Below are positions 1-6,013 of a stretch of 8,090 nt of DNA, piece after piece. The stretch is from Nitriliruptoraceae bacterium (GTDB lineage: Bacteria; Actinomycetota; Nitriliruptoria; Nitriliruptorales; Nitriliruptoraceae), in assembly GCA_007118045.1 (NCBI GenBank), contig SKTG01000456.1:1-8090 (forward strand). Direction: 5' to 3'. The notes under the pieces are model-generated. The model was not told where the DNA came from, made no database searches, and was given only the letters and a program-made list of their open reading frames with translations. Each line of letters opens with the position of its first letter. Within the stretch, counting starts at the first letter, position 1. Position numbers and translations under genes: made by a program.

Positions 1-1
1 C

Positions 2-190
2 GGGCCCTCGACCGGAGGCGGCCCCGCGCCGCAGGGCCCCGGGTCGTCGCGCCCCGTGTCCGAGGGTCCCGGGTCGCGAGGTCCTGTCCCCGAGGGTCCC
101 GGCACCCAGGGTCCCGGGTCGCAGGCTTCCGCGTCCGACCCGGCTGGGGCTGGCCTGACAGGGCCCACCCCGCCGGGCGAGCAGGACTGA
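2..190 (+). CDS. Possible C-terminal tail of an upstream gene (partial at 5' end), Gly/Pro/Ser-rich
   Basis: The frame beginning at base 2 is open for 62 codons and ends in TGA at 188-190, five bases before the ATG of the next gene, as expected for tightly packed co-directional genes. The peptide is low-complexity and repetitive, with GPGS or GPGT motifs recurring (SEGPGS, PEGPGT, QGPGS), and ends in PPGEQD. It has no recognisable domain. By the conserved actinobacterial order the gene upstream of the next one is parB, so this could be a disordered C-terminal extension of ParB, but nothing in the visible residues proves it. The evidence for coding is weak: base 1 also opens a stop-free frame with about the same third-position GC, so codon bias does not decide between them. 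It could equally be non-coding repetitive DNA. Confidence 0.35.
   Translation, partial: GPSTGGGPAPQGPGSSRPVSEGPGSRGPVPEGPGTQGPGSQASASDPAGAGLTGPTPPGEQD
31..123. repeat. Short direct repeats around GGGTCCCGGGTCGC
   Basis: A G/C-rich motif recurs: CAGGGCCCCGGGTCGTCGC at 32-50, CGAGGGTCCCGGGTCGCGAG at 61-80, CGAGGGTCCCGG at 91-102 and CAGGGTCCCGGGTCGCAG at 107-124. The copies are imperfect and spaced 16 to 30 bases apart. If the frame from base 2 is real, they encode the repeated GPGS/GPGT motifs of a disordered tail. Each contains the palindrome CCCGGG or a near match. Confidence 0.6.
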
Positions 191-195
191 TCGCG

Positions 196-933
196 ATGGC
201 CCGGGCGGTCACGCCGCTGATCTCCACCGACGTCGATCGGTTGCCGGATCCGTGCCGTGGCTGCCTGTTCTGGGAGCTCGGGACGCCGTGCCCCCAACCG
301 CGGACAGCGCCGGTCCTCAGCGGGCTAACGGTCGAGGACCGCCCGCGCGAACCCGTCGCCCGCAAACGCGCCTGGGTCTCGGCACGGGTGGAGGACAGCG
401 GCCCTCCGGGCGCGATCGTCGAGGTCGACGGCCAGGTCGCCGGCTTCGCTCTGTTCGCCCCTGCCGGCAGCTTCGCGGCCAGGGGCAGCCTCGTGCCCAG
501 CGTGGACCGGGACGCCCTGTTGCTGGCCACGGTCTGGGTACGTCCCGTCCATCGGGAGCATGGGCTCGGACGGCTGCTGATCCAGGCGGCGATCCGGGAG
601 GCCATCCGCAGGGACCGCTCGGGGGTGCAGCTCTACGCCGATCGGCGCTGGCGGGAGCGCGCGTGCCTGCTGCCGGTCACCTGGGCGCTGCACGAGGGCT
701 TCGAGGTGCGTCGGGAGCACCCACGCACGCCCCTGCTCGAGATCGACGCCCGTCGCACGGCCCGCTGGGCCGCCTCGCTCGAGCATGCCTGGGACGAGGT
801 GCTGGCGCACGTGCCACGCCGCCGGCCCGTGCCGGTGCCGCGCGTGGCCCCGAACGGACGGCCGGTGCCCGACCAGGTGTCGCCGCCGCCGACAGACGGT
901 AACGTCGAGGTCTCTCGACGTGGGAACATCTGA
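196..933 (+). CDS. GNAT family N-acetyltransferase, Rv3916c-like
   Basis: This 245-residue protein has a GNAT acetyl-CoA-binding motif A near residues 113-132, where a strand (ATVWVRP) leads into R120-EHGLG and a helix (RLLIQAAIREAI). A second typical GNAT element is the 'WALHEGFEVRR' segment near 163-173. The N-terminus carries Cys20-x2-Cys23 followed by FWEL, a Cys-containing signature I associate with the actinobacterial protein encoded between parB and cwlM (Rv3916c in M. tuberculosis, about the same length). The acetyl acceptor is unknown. The last 40 residues are Pro/Arg-rich and probably disordered. The ATG at 196 follows the TGA at 188-190 by five bases, with only a weak purine stretch upstream, so translational coupling is likely. 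The frame stays open to the window edge, but the upstream residues are Arg-rich and unlike protein. Confidence 0.88.
   Translation: MARAVTPLISTDVDRLPDPCRGCLFWELGTPCPQPRTAPVLSGLTVEDRPREPVARKRAWVSARVEDSGPPGAIVEVDGQVAGFALFAPAGSFAARGSLVPSVDRDALLLATVWVRPVHREHGLGRLLIQAAIREAIRRDRSGVQLYADRRWRERACLLPVTWALHEGFEVRREHPRTPLLEIDARRTARWAASLEHAWDEVLAHVPRRRPVPVPRVAPNGRPVPDQVSPPPTDGNVEVSRRGNI
902..921 (+). other. 8-bp perfect hairpin at the 3' end of the GNAT gene
   Basis: ACGTCGAG (902-909) pairs perfectly with CTCGACGT (914-921) around a GTCT loop. It lies inside the last codons of the acetyltransferase gene, ending ten bases before the TGA. There is no T-tract after it, so it is not a canonical intrinsic terminator. 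It may still act as a pause site or mRNA 3'-end stabiliser, together with the hairpin at 942-982. Confidence 0.55.
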
Positions 934-941
934 CGGGTCTC

Positions 942-982
942 CCTCCCGTCGCCCCGGTCGGTCGCCGGTCGCCGGCGGGAGG
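942..982 (+). promoter_or_regulatory. Hairpin sequestering the Shine-Dalgarno of the MFS gene
   Basis: CCTCCCG at 942-948 is the exact reverse complement of CGGGAGG at 976-982. Pairing continues inward with T949-G975 (wobble), C950-G974 and G951-C973, giving a stem of about ten pairs. The right arm contains GGGAGG (977-982), the only good ribosome-binding site for the GTG start at 992, so the folded RNA would hide it. This could be a translational switch opened by ribosomes finishing the upstream gene, or simply a GC-rich terminator-like stem between the two genes. The pairing is directly visible; its function is inference. Confidence 0.45.
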
Positions 983-991
983 CGAGGTCGC

Positions 992-2206
992 GTGAACGCC
1001 TACCGCGAGCTGTTCGGGCACCGTGATGCGCGGTGGCCCCTGCTCACCTCGACGGTGTCGCGGCTGACGCCCGGCATGATCGTCTTCGCGATCCTGCTGC
1101 TGATGCGCGACGTCGGCTACGCCTACACGGCGATCGGCCTGGTCGTCGCCGGCCACCAGATCGGGGTCGGGCTGGGCTCGCCGCTGCAGGGACGGCTCGC
1201 CGATCGCTTCGGCCAGGTGCAGGTGCTGGTCCCCGACGCGGCGCTGTACCTGAGCGGCACGGTCGTGCTGGCTCTGCTCGCGCTCGGAGACCGGGGCGTC
1301 GGGTGGCTGCTCACCGCGGCCGTGCTGACGGGCGCGGCGTACCCGCCAGTGACGGCGTGCTCGCGGGTGCTGCTGTCCCGGCTGTTCCCGACCGGTCAGC
1401 TGCGCGAGACGGCCTTCGCGGTGTCCACGATCTCGGTCGAGCTCGGCTTCGTGGTGGGACCCCTGGCGGCGGCGGGTGTGGCGCTCGCGCTCGGCCCGGC
1501 CTGGTCGGTCGTACTGGCCGGAGTCGCCGCAGCCGCGGGCGCCGCGAGCTACAGCGCGACGGCCATGGCACGGGCCATGCCGCGCAGGGACGCTTCGAGC
1601 CCGCGGGTCGGGGCCCTCCGCTCTCCCGGTGTCAGGTTCCTCGCGGTCGCGATCGGGCTCCTCGCCGTGACCCTCGGCGTCTTCGAGATCGTCGTGCCGG
1701 CCGTGGCCGAGCTGGCCGGTCACTCGGCGGCGGCGGGCAGCCTGCTGCTCTCCGCCGTGGCTGTGGGCAGCCTGGTCGGTGGGCTGGTCTACGGGGGGCG
1801 GGCCTGGCCCGGCACCCTCGTCCAGCGGGTCCGTTTGCTGGTGCCCCTGTTCGCCGTCGGACTGCTGCTCGTCCCCTTGGCGACGGGCAACCTCGTCCTC
1901 TTCGGCATCGCACTCCTGCTCGGGGGCGTGTGCCTGGCGCCCGCGCTGATCGTCACGTTCCAGCTGCTCGACGACAGCGCGCTACCGGGCACGCAGACCG
2001 AAGCGCAGTCGTGGTTGCAGACGGCCGTGGTGTTCGGCATCTCGCTGGGCGCCGCGGCCTCGGGGACCGGTGTCGACCTCGCGGGTCCCAGCGTCGTGCT
2101 GCTGCTCGGTGCGGGCTTCGCCGCGATCAGCGCCGGGGTCGTGAACCTCGCTCACGGCGCACTGCGACCGACGGAGGCGCTGGTCGTGGCGCCGACCCAC
2201 CGGTGA
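992..2206 (+). CDS. Major facilitator superfamily (MFS) transporter
   Basis: This is a 404-residue integral membrane protein with the length and hydrophobic pattern of a 12-helix MFS permease. The N-terminus (YRELFGHRDARWPLL) leads into helix 1 near residues 25-40. The cytoplasmic loop between helices 2 and 3 carries the MFS signature A as GRLADRFGQVQV (67-78). A charged central loop near 195-215 (ARAMPRRDASSPR) splits the two six-helix halves. The substrate cannot be told from sequence; drug or metabolite export by proton antiport is the usual role of this type. GTG at 992 is chosen because GGGAGG lies nine bases upstream and the MFS N-terminus begins there; the frame upstream overlaps the acetyltransferase gene with non-protein-like sequence. 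It lies 58 bases downstream of the acetyltransferase, probably co-transcribed. Mycobacteria have no transporter at this position. Confidence 0.88.
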   Translation: MNAYRELFGHRDARWPLLTSTVSRLTPGMIVFAILLLMRDVGYAYTAIGLVVAGHQIGVGLGSPLQGRLADRFGQVQVLVPDAALYLSGTVVLALLALGDRGVGWLLTAAVLTGAAYPPVTACSRVLLSRLFPTGQLRETAFAVSTISVELGFVVGPLAAAGVALALGPAWSVVLAGVAAAAGAASYSATAMARAMPRRDASSPRVGALRSPGVRFLAVAIGLLAVTLGVFEIVVPAVAELAGHSAAAGSLLLSAVAVGSLVGGLVYGGRAWPGTLVQRVRLLVPLFAVGLLLVPLATGNLVLFGIALLLGGVCLAPALIVTFQLLDDSALPGTQTEAQSWLQTAVVFGISLGAAASGTGVDLAGPSVVLLLGAGFAAISAGVVNLAHGALRPTEALVVAPTHR

Positions 2207-2370
2207 TCGAAGCGTGGCCCCACCGGTGACCGAAGCGCGGCCCCGACGGTGAACGAAGCCCGCCCCCGCCGGTGAGCGAGGCGCGCGGCCCTGCCGGTCA
2301 GCGAAGTGCGCCGGCTCGTTGGTGAACGAAGCGCGCCGGGTCGCTGGTGAACGAAGCGCGCCGGGTCGTC
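2202..2370. repeat. Seven-copy degenerate tandem repeat, units of 23 and 25 bp
   Basis: Seven head-to-tail units start at 2202, 2225, 2248 (23 bp each) and 2271, 2296, 2321, 2346 (25 bp each). All share the 5' core GGTGANCGAAGCG: position 6 is T, C, A, G, G, A, A in successive units, while the bases around it are mostly invariant. The 3' half drifts, from GCCCCACC in unit 1 to CCGGGTCGYY in units 6 and 7, which differ only in their last two bases. Unit 1 overlaps the MFS stop codon (TGA 2204-2206 lies in its GGTGA). The array fills most of the gap between two convergent genes. The junction of units 5 and 6 contains a small hairpin, TCGTT-GGTG-AACGA (2316-2329). There are no spacers, so it is not CRISPR. 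Terminator-like, protein-binding or neutral slippage origins are all possible. Confidence 0.9.
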
Positions 2371-2403
2371 GTTGGCGCGGGGTGGCCGCGACCTCGCCCG
2401 GGG

Positions 2404-3492
2404 TCAGGCGACCGCCACCGCGGTGTCACCGACGACGAAGTGGAGCACCGCGTCGGTCAGCGCCGCCGCGATCCGGTGCTGGTAGGGCGGGTCACACAGC
2501 AGGGGCCCCTCCTCCGGGTGGGTGAGGAAGCCCGGTTCGACGAGCACGGCTGGGGCCCGCGAGGCGCGCAGGATCGCGGTCGTCGACGCGTGGGTACGGC
2601 AGTCGGCCGTGCCGGTGGCGGCCAACATCGCGTCGAGGCACAGCGAGGCCAGCCTGGCACCACGGTCGGAGATCTGGGCGTCGGTCCCGAAGTAGGTGGC
2701 GGCGGCACCCCGCGCCGCCGGCGAGGGGTTCGCGTTGCAGTGGATCGACAGGATCGCCTCGACGTCCTCCGCGTTGGCCTGCGCCGCCCGCTCCTCGGGC
2801 GTCGGAGCCGTGCTGGGGCCCCGGCTGAGGATCACGTGGGCACCCATCGCGGCGAGCCGGCCCTCGACTCCCGTGGCGAGGCGCCAGGTCACCTCGTGCT
2901 CGGGGGTGCCGTCCGGCGCGAGGGCCCCGGGATCGCCCACGTCGTGCCCGGGGTCGATCATCAGCCGGGCACCCGCGATGGAGGTGCGCATCGGACGCCG
3001 CAGCGCCTCGCGTTCGCGGACCGCGGAGGCCGGGGCCTCCTGGTGCTGGCGGTGCAGCCGCAACAGCACGTCGATCGTCCTCGTGCCGGCCAACCCGTCG
3101 ACCGTGAGCCCGGCGTTGAGCTGGAAGTCGCGCACGGCCTCGAAGGTCTGGGGGCCGTAGAAGCCGTCGTCGTAACCCGCGTCGAACCCGAGACGGTTCA
3201 GACGCCGTTGCAGGTCCCGAACGTCGTCGCCGTGCATCAGGGGCCGCGTGACGTACAGCGTGCGGTCACCGAGGCGGAACGAGGCGCCGACCAACGCTCG
3301 CCAGGTGTCCTCACCGACCCGGCCGTCCGCGGCGAGGCCGCGGCGCTGCTGGAAGGCCCGCACGGCGGCTTCGGTGATCGGGTCGAAGAGCCCCGGGTCG
3401 CGGTCGCAGGCATGACCGAGCTCCCCGAGGCGACGTTGGATGTCGCTGACCTCGGGGCCGACGCTGCCACGACCGATGGGTTCCACGGGCAC
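2404..3492 (-). CDS. cwlM: CwlM-like protein: two peptidoglycan-binding domains plus Amidase_3
   Basis: This 362-residue protein has two PG_binding_1 repeats (about residues 8-68 and 84-145: GPEVSDIQRRLGELG and GDDVRDLQRRLNRLG, each followed by a G-x-F-D/GP...T..AVR.FQ pattern). An Amidase_3 domain spans about 175-355. Zinc ligands are visible as H183 (MIDPGHD), E198 (PEHEV) and H251 (SIHCNAN), and the catalytic glutamate as E319 (VEPGF), so the active site looks complete. N-acetylmuramoyl-L-alanine amidases cleave the lactyl-amide bond of peptidoglycan. However, no signal peptide is visible, and the mycobacterial neighbour-order homologue CwlM is a cytoplasmic PknB substrate that activates MurA. 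The start is uncertain: GTG at 3492 or GTG at 3486, neither with a clear ribosome-binding site; I prefer 3492. Its position beside trxA and convergent to the Rv3916c-like gene supports cwlM. Confidence 0.88.
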   Translation of the reverse strand: MPVEPIGRGSVGPEVSDIQRRLGELGHACDRDPGLFDPITEAAVRAFQQRRGLAADGRVGEDTWRALVGASFRLGDRTLYVTRPLMHGDDVRDLQRRLNRLGFDAGYDDGFYGPQTFEAVRDFQLNAGLTVDGLAGTRTIDVLLRLHRQHQEAPASAVREREALRRPMRTSIAGARLMIDPGHDVGDPGALAPDGTPEHEVTWRLATGVEGRLAAMGAHVILSRGPSTAPTPEERAAQANAEDVEAILSIHCNANPSPAARGAAATYFGTDAQISDRGARLASLCLDAMLAATGTADCRTHASTTAILRASRAPAVLVEPGFLTHPEEGPLLCDPPYQHRIAAALTDAVLHFVVGDTAVAVA

Positions 3493-3647
3493 GGAGGATA
3501 CGCACCCGGCGAGGCTCGCCTCGCGACGGCCGCGGAGGCCGCTGACGGATGCGGGGGCGGTGGTCAGGGAGTGGGGTCGATGGCTGCCCGGAGCCGAGGG
3601 CGGGCACCCGAGGAAGGCTGGGCCGGTGGCGAGCGCATGCCCGTGCG
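3493..3647 (-). promoter_or_regulatory. Intergenic leader of the cwlM-like gene with small hairpins
   Basis: This 155-base gap lies between the YgjV-like gene and the cwlM-like start. It contains a perfect 6-bp hairpin, GCGAGG-CTCG-CCTCGC (3509-3524), about 17 bases upstream of the chosen start, and a second 5-bp stem CGGCC-GCGGA-GGCCG just beyond it. No convincing -10/-35 pair could be assigned by eye. The gap could hold the cwlM promoter or a processed leader; the hairpins are seen, their role is unknown. Confidence 0.3.
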
Positions 3648-4409
3648 TCACGGCTCGATCGGTGACTCCCGTGACCGACCGTGGTCGTGCATCGTGCGCT
3701 GCCAGCGGTCCCCGTGCGACGAGAACCCCATGCGCTGCAGGTAGCGCCGATGCTCGTCGGTCAGCGCCGTGGACTCGACCGTGTCGATGCCGTGCCGCTC
3801 GAACGGGCTCGCGTCGCCGTACAGGGCGGTGCCGGCGCGCAGGTCCCGGTGTGCCGGTGTCACGTAGTCGACGTCGAGCACGACCGTGTCGCCGGCGTGA
3901 TCGGTCGGGCCGCCGGCGGCATCGCTTCGGCGGCCGGTCTGGTCGGCCCGGCCGCTGGTGTGGTCGGTTCGGCCACCGGTCTGGTCGGCGGATCCGACCC
4001 GTCGGGCGAGCACGACCCCGACCGGGACCGCGTCGCGCAGGACCATCCATGCCAGCTGCTCATCGAGCAGTCCGGGGAAGTCGGGCTGGAAGCGACGGAT
4101 GTCCTCCTCGTGGAACTCGACGAACCGGCGTAACAGCGGCGAGCCCGTCGGTACCTCCACGACCTCGAAGTACGCGTGTTCCGCCCGAGCGCGGAGCATG
4201 CGTACGAGGTGGTAGATGTCGATCAGGACGATGGCACCGTTGGCGAGCACGACCGGCAGCGAGTCGATCAACAGCCCGTAGGCCGTGAAGACGATCGCCC
4301 CGACCAGGTTGATCACCCGTAGCTTGAGCACGGACGCCATCAGCAGGCTTATCACGATCAACGCCGAGGCGACGTAGCCGATCAGCTCGTAGACGGTCGC
4401 GGTCTCCAT
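3648..4409 (-). CDS. YgjV-like membrane protein fused to a GNAT-like domain, with heptapeptide repeats
   Basis: This 253-residue protein has three N-terminal membrane segments (about 8-26, 30-49, 52-70: IGYVASALIVISLLM, LRVINLVGAIVFTAYGLL, VVLANGAIVLIDIYHLV), the arrangement of YgjV-type inner membrane proteins. A soluble part (78-237) resembles a GNAT fold: a F-V-E-F-H-E-E-D-I-RRF helix region, LAWMVLRDAVPVGVVLARR strands, VVLDVDYVTPAHRDL, and a C-terminal YLQRMGF typical of GNAT ends. Between two predicted strands (141-175) sit five heptapeptide repeats such as ADQTGGR and TDHTSGR. Function and substrate are unknown. The ATG at 4409 is chosen because GGCGAGGAG precedes it by about nine bases and the first membrane helix starts eight residues later; 16 upstream in-frame codons are Arg/Pro-rich and unlikely. 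It lies downstream of trxA behind a strong hairpin, so probably has its own promoter. Confidence 0.82.
   Translation of the reverse strand: METATVYELIGYVASALIVISLLMASVLKLRVINLVGAIVFTAYGLLIDSLPVVLANGAIVLIDIYHLVRMLRARAEHAYFEVVEVPTGSPLLRRFVEFHEEDIRRFQPDFPGLLDEQLAWMVLRDAVPVGVVLARRVGSADQTGGRTDHTSGRADQTGRRSDAAGGPTDHAGDTVVLDVDYVTPAHRDLRAGTALYGDASPFERHGIDTVESTALTDEHRRYLQRMGFSSHGDRWQRTMHDHGRSRESPIEP
3885..3989 (-). repeat. 21-bp in-frame tandem repeat (five copies) encoding a D-x-x-G-rich heptapeptide
   Basis: Residues 141-175 of the YgjV-like protein read ADQTGGR, TDHTSGR, ADQTGRR, SDAAGGP, TDHAGDT. They are five consecutive seven-residue units with Asp fixed at position 2 and mostly Gly at position 5. 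The underlying 21-bp units keep the frame and are visibly related (plus-strand GGTCGG..GGCC motifs). The segment is hydrophilic, probably a flexible loop expanded by slippage inside the GNAT-like domain. Confidence 0.75.
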
Positions 4410-4456
4410 CGCTCTCGCTCCTCGCCGATGCGCCGGGTAGGCCCGCGGGCACGGCA

Positions 4457-4494
4457 CGACGATGCCCCGGGCGCGGTCTCCCGGGGCATCGTCG
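4457..4494 (-). terminator. 15-bp perfect hairpin downstream of trxA
   Basis: CGACGATGCCCCGGG (4457-4471) pairs without mismatch to CCCGGGGCATCGTCG (4480-4494) around an 8-base loop. It lies 36 bases past the trxA stop and 47 bases before the YgjV-like start, on the strand of both. There is no T-tract, which is common for actinobacterial terminators. It most likely ends or attenuates the trxB-trxA transcript. Confidence 0.75.
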
Positions 4495-4530
4495 CAGGGT
4501 CGAGCGGCGGGCGCCGCCGTTGTCGGGCTC

Positions 4531-4854
4531 CTAGCTCGTGTAGTCCGAGAGGTCGGTCAGCAGCTGCGCCTTGCCCTTGGCGCCGACGATGCGCTTGTCG
4601 GGCTGACCGCCCTTGAACACCATCAGGGTCGGGATCGACATGATCCCGTAGTCGCGGGCCGGTCCCGGGTGGTCGTCGATGTTGATCTTGACGACCTTGA
4701 GGTCGTCGCCCTTCTCCTCGGCGATCTCGTCGACGATCGGCGAGACCATCTTGCACGGACCGCACCATTCGGCCCAGAAGTCGACCAAGACGGGTCGGTC
4801 GGACTCCAGGACCTCGCGGTTCCAGTCTTCGGCGGTGACAGGGGTGGCTCCCAT
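4531..4854 (-). CDS. trxA: Thioredoxin
   Basis: This 107-residue cytoplasmic thioredoxin has the full fold: DFWAEWCGPCK with redox cysteines C31 and C34, the buried Asp (D25 in VDFWAEW), KINIDDHPGPARDYGIMSIPT with the cis-proline P75, and a C-terminal VGAKGKAQLLTDL helix. It reduces protein disulfides such as those of ribonucleotide reductase, peroxiredoxins and methionine sulfoxide reductase, and is itself reduced by the adjacent thioredoxin reductase. The ATG start has GGAGG five bases upstream (complement of 4860-4864). It lies 88 bases downstream of trxB on the same strand and is probably co-transcribed with it. The mycobacterial gene at this position is called trxC. The length is normal and no key residue is missing. 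Confidence 0.97.
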   Translation of the reverse strand: MGATPVTAEDWNREVLESDRPVLVDFWAEWCGPCKMVSPIVDEIAEEKGDDLKVVKINIDDHPGPARDYGIMSIPTLMVFKGGQPDKRIVGAKGKAQLLTDLSDYTS

Positions 4855-4942
4855 GGGTGCCTCCGGTGGTGATCGGGTCGGGTGGTCGGTGATCGGTGCT
4901 CGGTAGCCGGCCGGGCTGTGGGGCGTGACGGGTCCGTGGGGC
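4855..4942 (-). other. trxB-trxA intergenic gap with two GGTGATCGG copies
   Basis: This short gap carries the trxA ribosome-binding site and two exact copies of GGTGATCGG (plus strand 4868-4876 and 4888-4896), 20 bases apart, in GGTCGG-rich sequence. The repeat may be chance in such biased DNA; two helical turns of spacing would also suit a DNA-binding dimer. No hairpin or promoter was clear. Confidence 0.3.
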
Positions 4943-6013
4943 CTAGATGTCGGCGGTCTCGGGCTCGGCGGCCGGTTCCGCGGCGATGTGGCCGGCGCCG
5001 CCGGCGAGCCAGCGCTCGGCGTCGATCGCCGCCTTGCAGCCCGTCCCGGCCGCGGTCACGGCCTGCCGGTAGGTGTGGTCCATGACGTCACCGGAGGCGA
5101 AGACCCCCTCGACGTTGGTGGCCGTCGTCGGTTCCTGGACCAGCAGGTAGCCCTCGTCGTCCATGTCGAGCGTGTCGCGGAACAGCCACGTGTTGGGGAT
5201 GTGGCCGATGGCCAGGAACAGCCCGTCGGCCGCCAAGGTGCGCGTCTCGCCGGTCACGGTGTCCTCGAGCACGACCCCGGTCATGAGCCCGTCCGAGCCC
5301 TCGATCCGGGCCACCGTCGCGTTGAACACGAACTCGATGCGGTCGTTCTTGAACGCCCGCTCCTGCATGATGACCGAGGCGCGCAGCTCCTCGCGGCGGT
5401 GCACCACGGTCACCTTGGACGCGAACTTGGTCAGGAAGGTGGCCTCCTCCATCGCGGAGTCGCCCCCGCCGACCACGATCACGTGCTTGTCGCGGAAGAA
5501 GAAGCCGTCGCAGGTGGCGCAGGCCGAGACCCCGCCGCCCCACAGCTCGTCCTCGCCGGGGACCTCGAGGCGACGCGGCTTGGCGCCCGTGGCCACGATC
5601 AGCGACCGGGTGCGGATCGTGGTGCCCGATGCGGTGCGCAGCGAGATCGGCTGCTGCTCGATCTCAGCGGCGACGACGTCCTCCGTGACGAAGGTGGTGC
5701 CGAAACGCTCCGCCTGCGTGCGCATGTTCTGGATCAGCTCCGGACCCATGATGCCCTCGGGGAAGCCGGGGAAGTTCTCCACGTCGGTCGTCAGCGTGAG
5801 CTGGCCGCCGGTGGGTCCGCCCTCGACCATCCCCTCGACGAGCAGCGGCTGCAGGTTCGCGCGCGCCGCGTACACCGCCGCCGTCAATCCGGCCGGCCCC
5901 GAGCCGATGATGACCACGTCGTGGATCCGGTCGCCCGGGTCCGGGTGGTCGTTCGAGCTCGGTGCCGGGGCGATCTGTCCGCCCACGCTGGTGATGACTG
6001 GGTCGTTCGGCAT
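4943..6013 (-). CDS. trxB: Thioredoxin reductase (NADPH)
   Basis: This 356-residue FAD/NADPH flavoenzyme reduces thioredoxin in the cytoplasm. The FAD-binding Rossmann motif is VVIIGSGPAG (33-42), and the redox-active disulfide is C165-AT-C168 followed by DG. The NADPH site is VVGGGDSAMEEA (180-191) with the 2'-phosphate-binding HRREELR (205-211), and the second FAD contact is VFASGDV (304-310). It runs into the helix QAVTAAGTGCKAAIDAERWL near the end. It is longer than the usual 310-330 residues because of about 30 extra N-terminal residues and an Ala/Glu-rich tail (AAEPAAEPETADI). The ATG at 6013 is kept because AGGAG lies five bases upstream (complement of 6019-6023). It is the first gene of the trxB-trxA operon and has a SigR/SigH-type promoter far upstream. 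Confidence 0.97.
   Translation of the reverse strand: MPNDPVITSVGGQIAPAPSSNDHPDPGDRIHDVVIIGSGPAGLTAAVYAARANLQPLLVEGMVEGGPTGGQLTLTTDVENFPGFPEGIMGPELIQNMRTQAERFGTTFVTEDVVAAEIEQQPISLRTASGTTIRTRSLIVATGAKPRRLEVPGEDELWGGGVSACATCDGFFFRDKHVIVVGGGDSAMEEATFLTKFASKVTVVHRREELRASVIMQERAFKNDRIEFVFNATVARIEGSDGLMTGVVLEDTVTGETRTLAADGLFLAIGHIPNTWLFRDTLDMDDEGYLLVQEPTTATNVEGVFASGDVMDHTYRQAVTAAGTGCKAAIDAERWLAGGAGHIAAEPAAEPETADI

Noticed and set aside
1..195. Extension of the acetyltransferase to the window start in the same frame
   Set aside because: The frame is open but reads as Arg/Gly/Pro-rich sequence. The ATG at 196 matches the usual length of about 245 residues for this family.
785..991. N-terminal extension of the MFS transporter into the acetyltransferase gene
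   Set aside because: The extra residues are Arg/Pro/Cys-rich, overlap a good gene in another frame, and the GTG at 992 has a strong ribosome-binding site.
2202..2370. CRISPR array
   Set aside because: Units are directly adjacent with no unique spacers, are only 23-25 bp, and no cas genes are present.
3493..3590. N-terminal extension of the cwlM-like protein containing LAGC, a possible lipobox
   Set aside because: LAGC fits a lipobox locally, but the preceding residues include GLRGRREAS and are not hydrophobic, and there is no suitable start codon with a ribosome-binding site.
2347..3744. Long plus-strand open frame opposite the cwlM-like gene
   Set aside because: It is the antisense shadow of a protein with clear PG-binding and amidase motifs. 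Its translation is Arg/Gly/Val-rich with no domain, as expected in GC-rich DNA.
4340..4360. DnaA-box-like TTATCACGA and possible parS sites near the inferred origin
   Set aside because: Only one poor DnaA-box match was seen, inside a coding region, and no TGTTTCACGTGAAACA-like parS site was found in the window.
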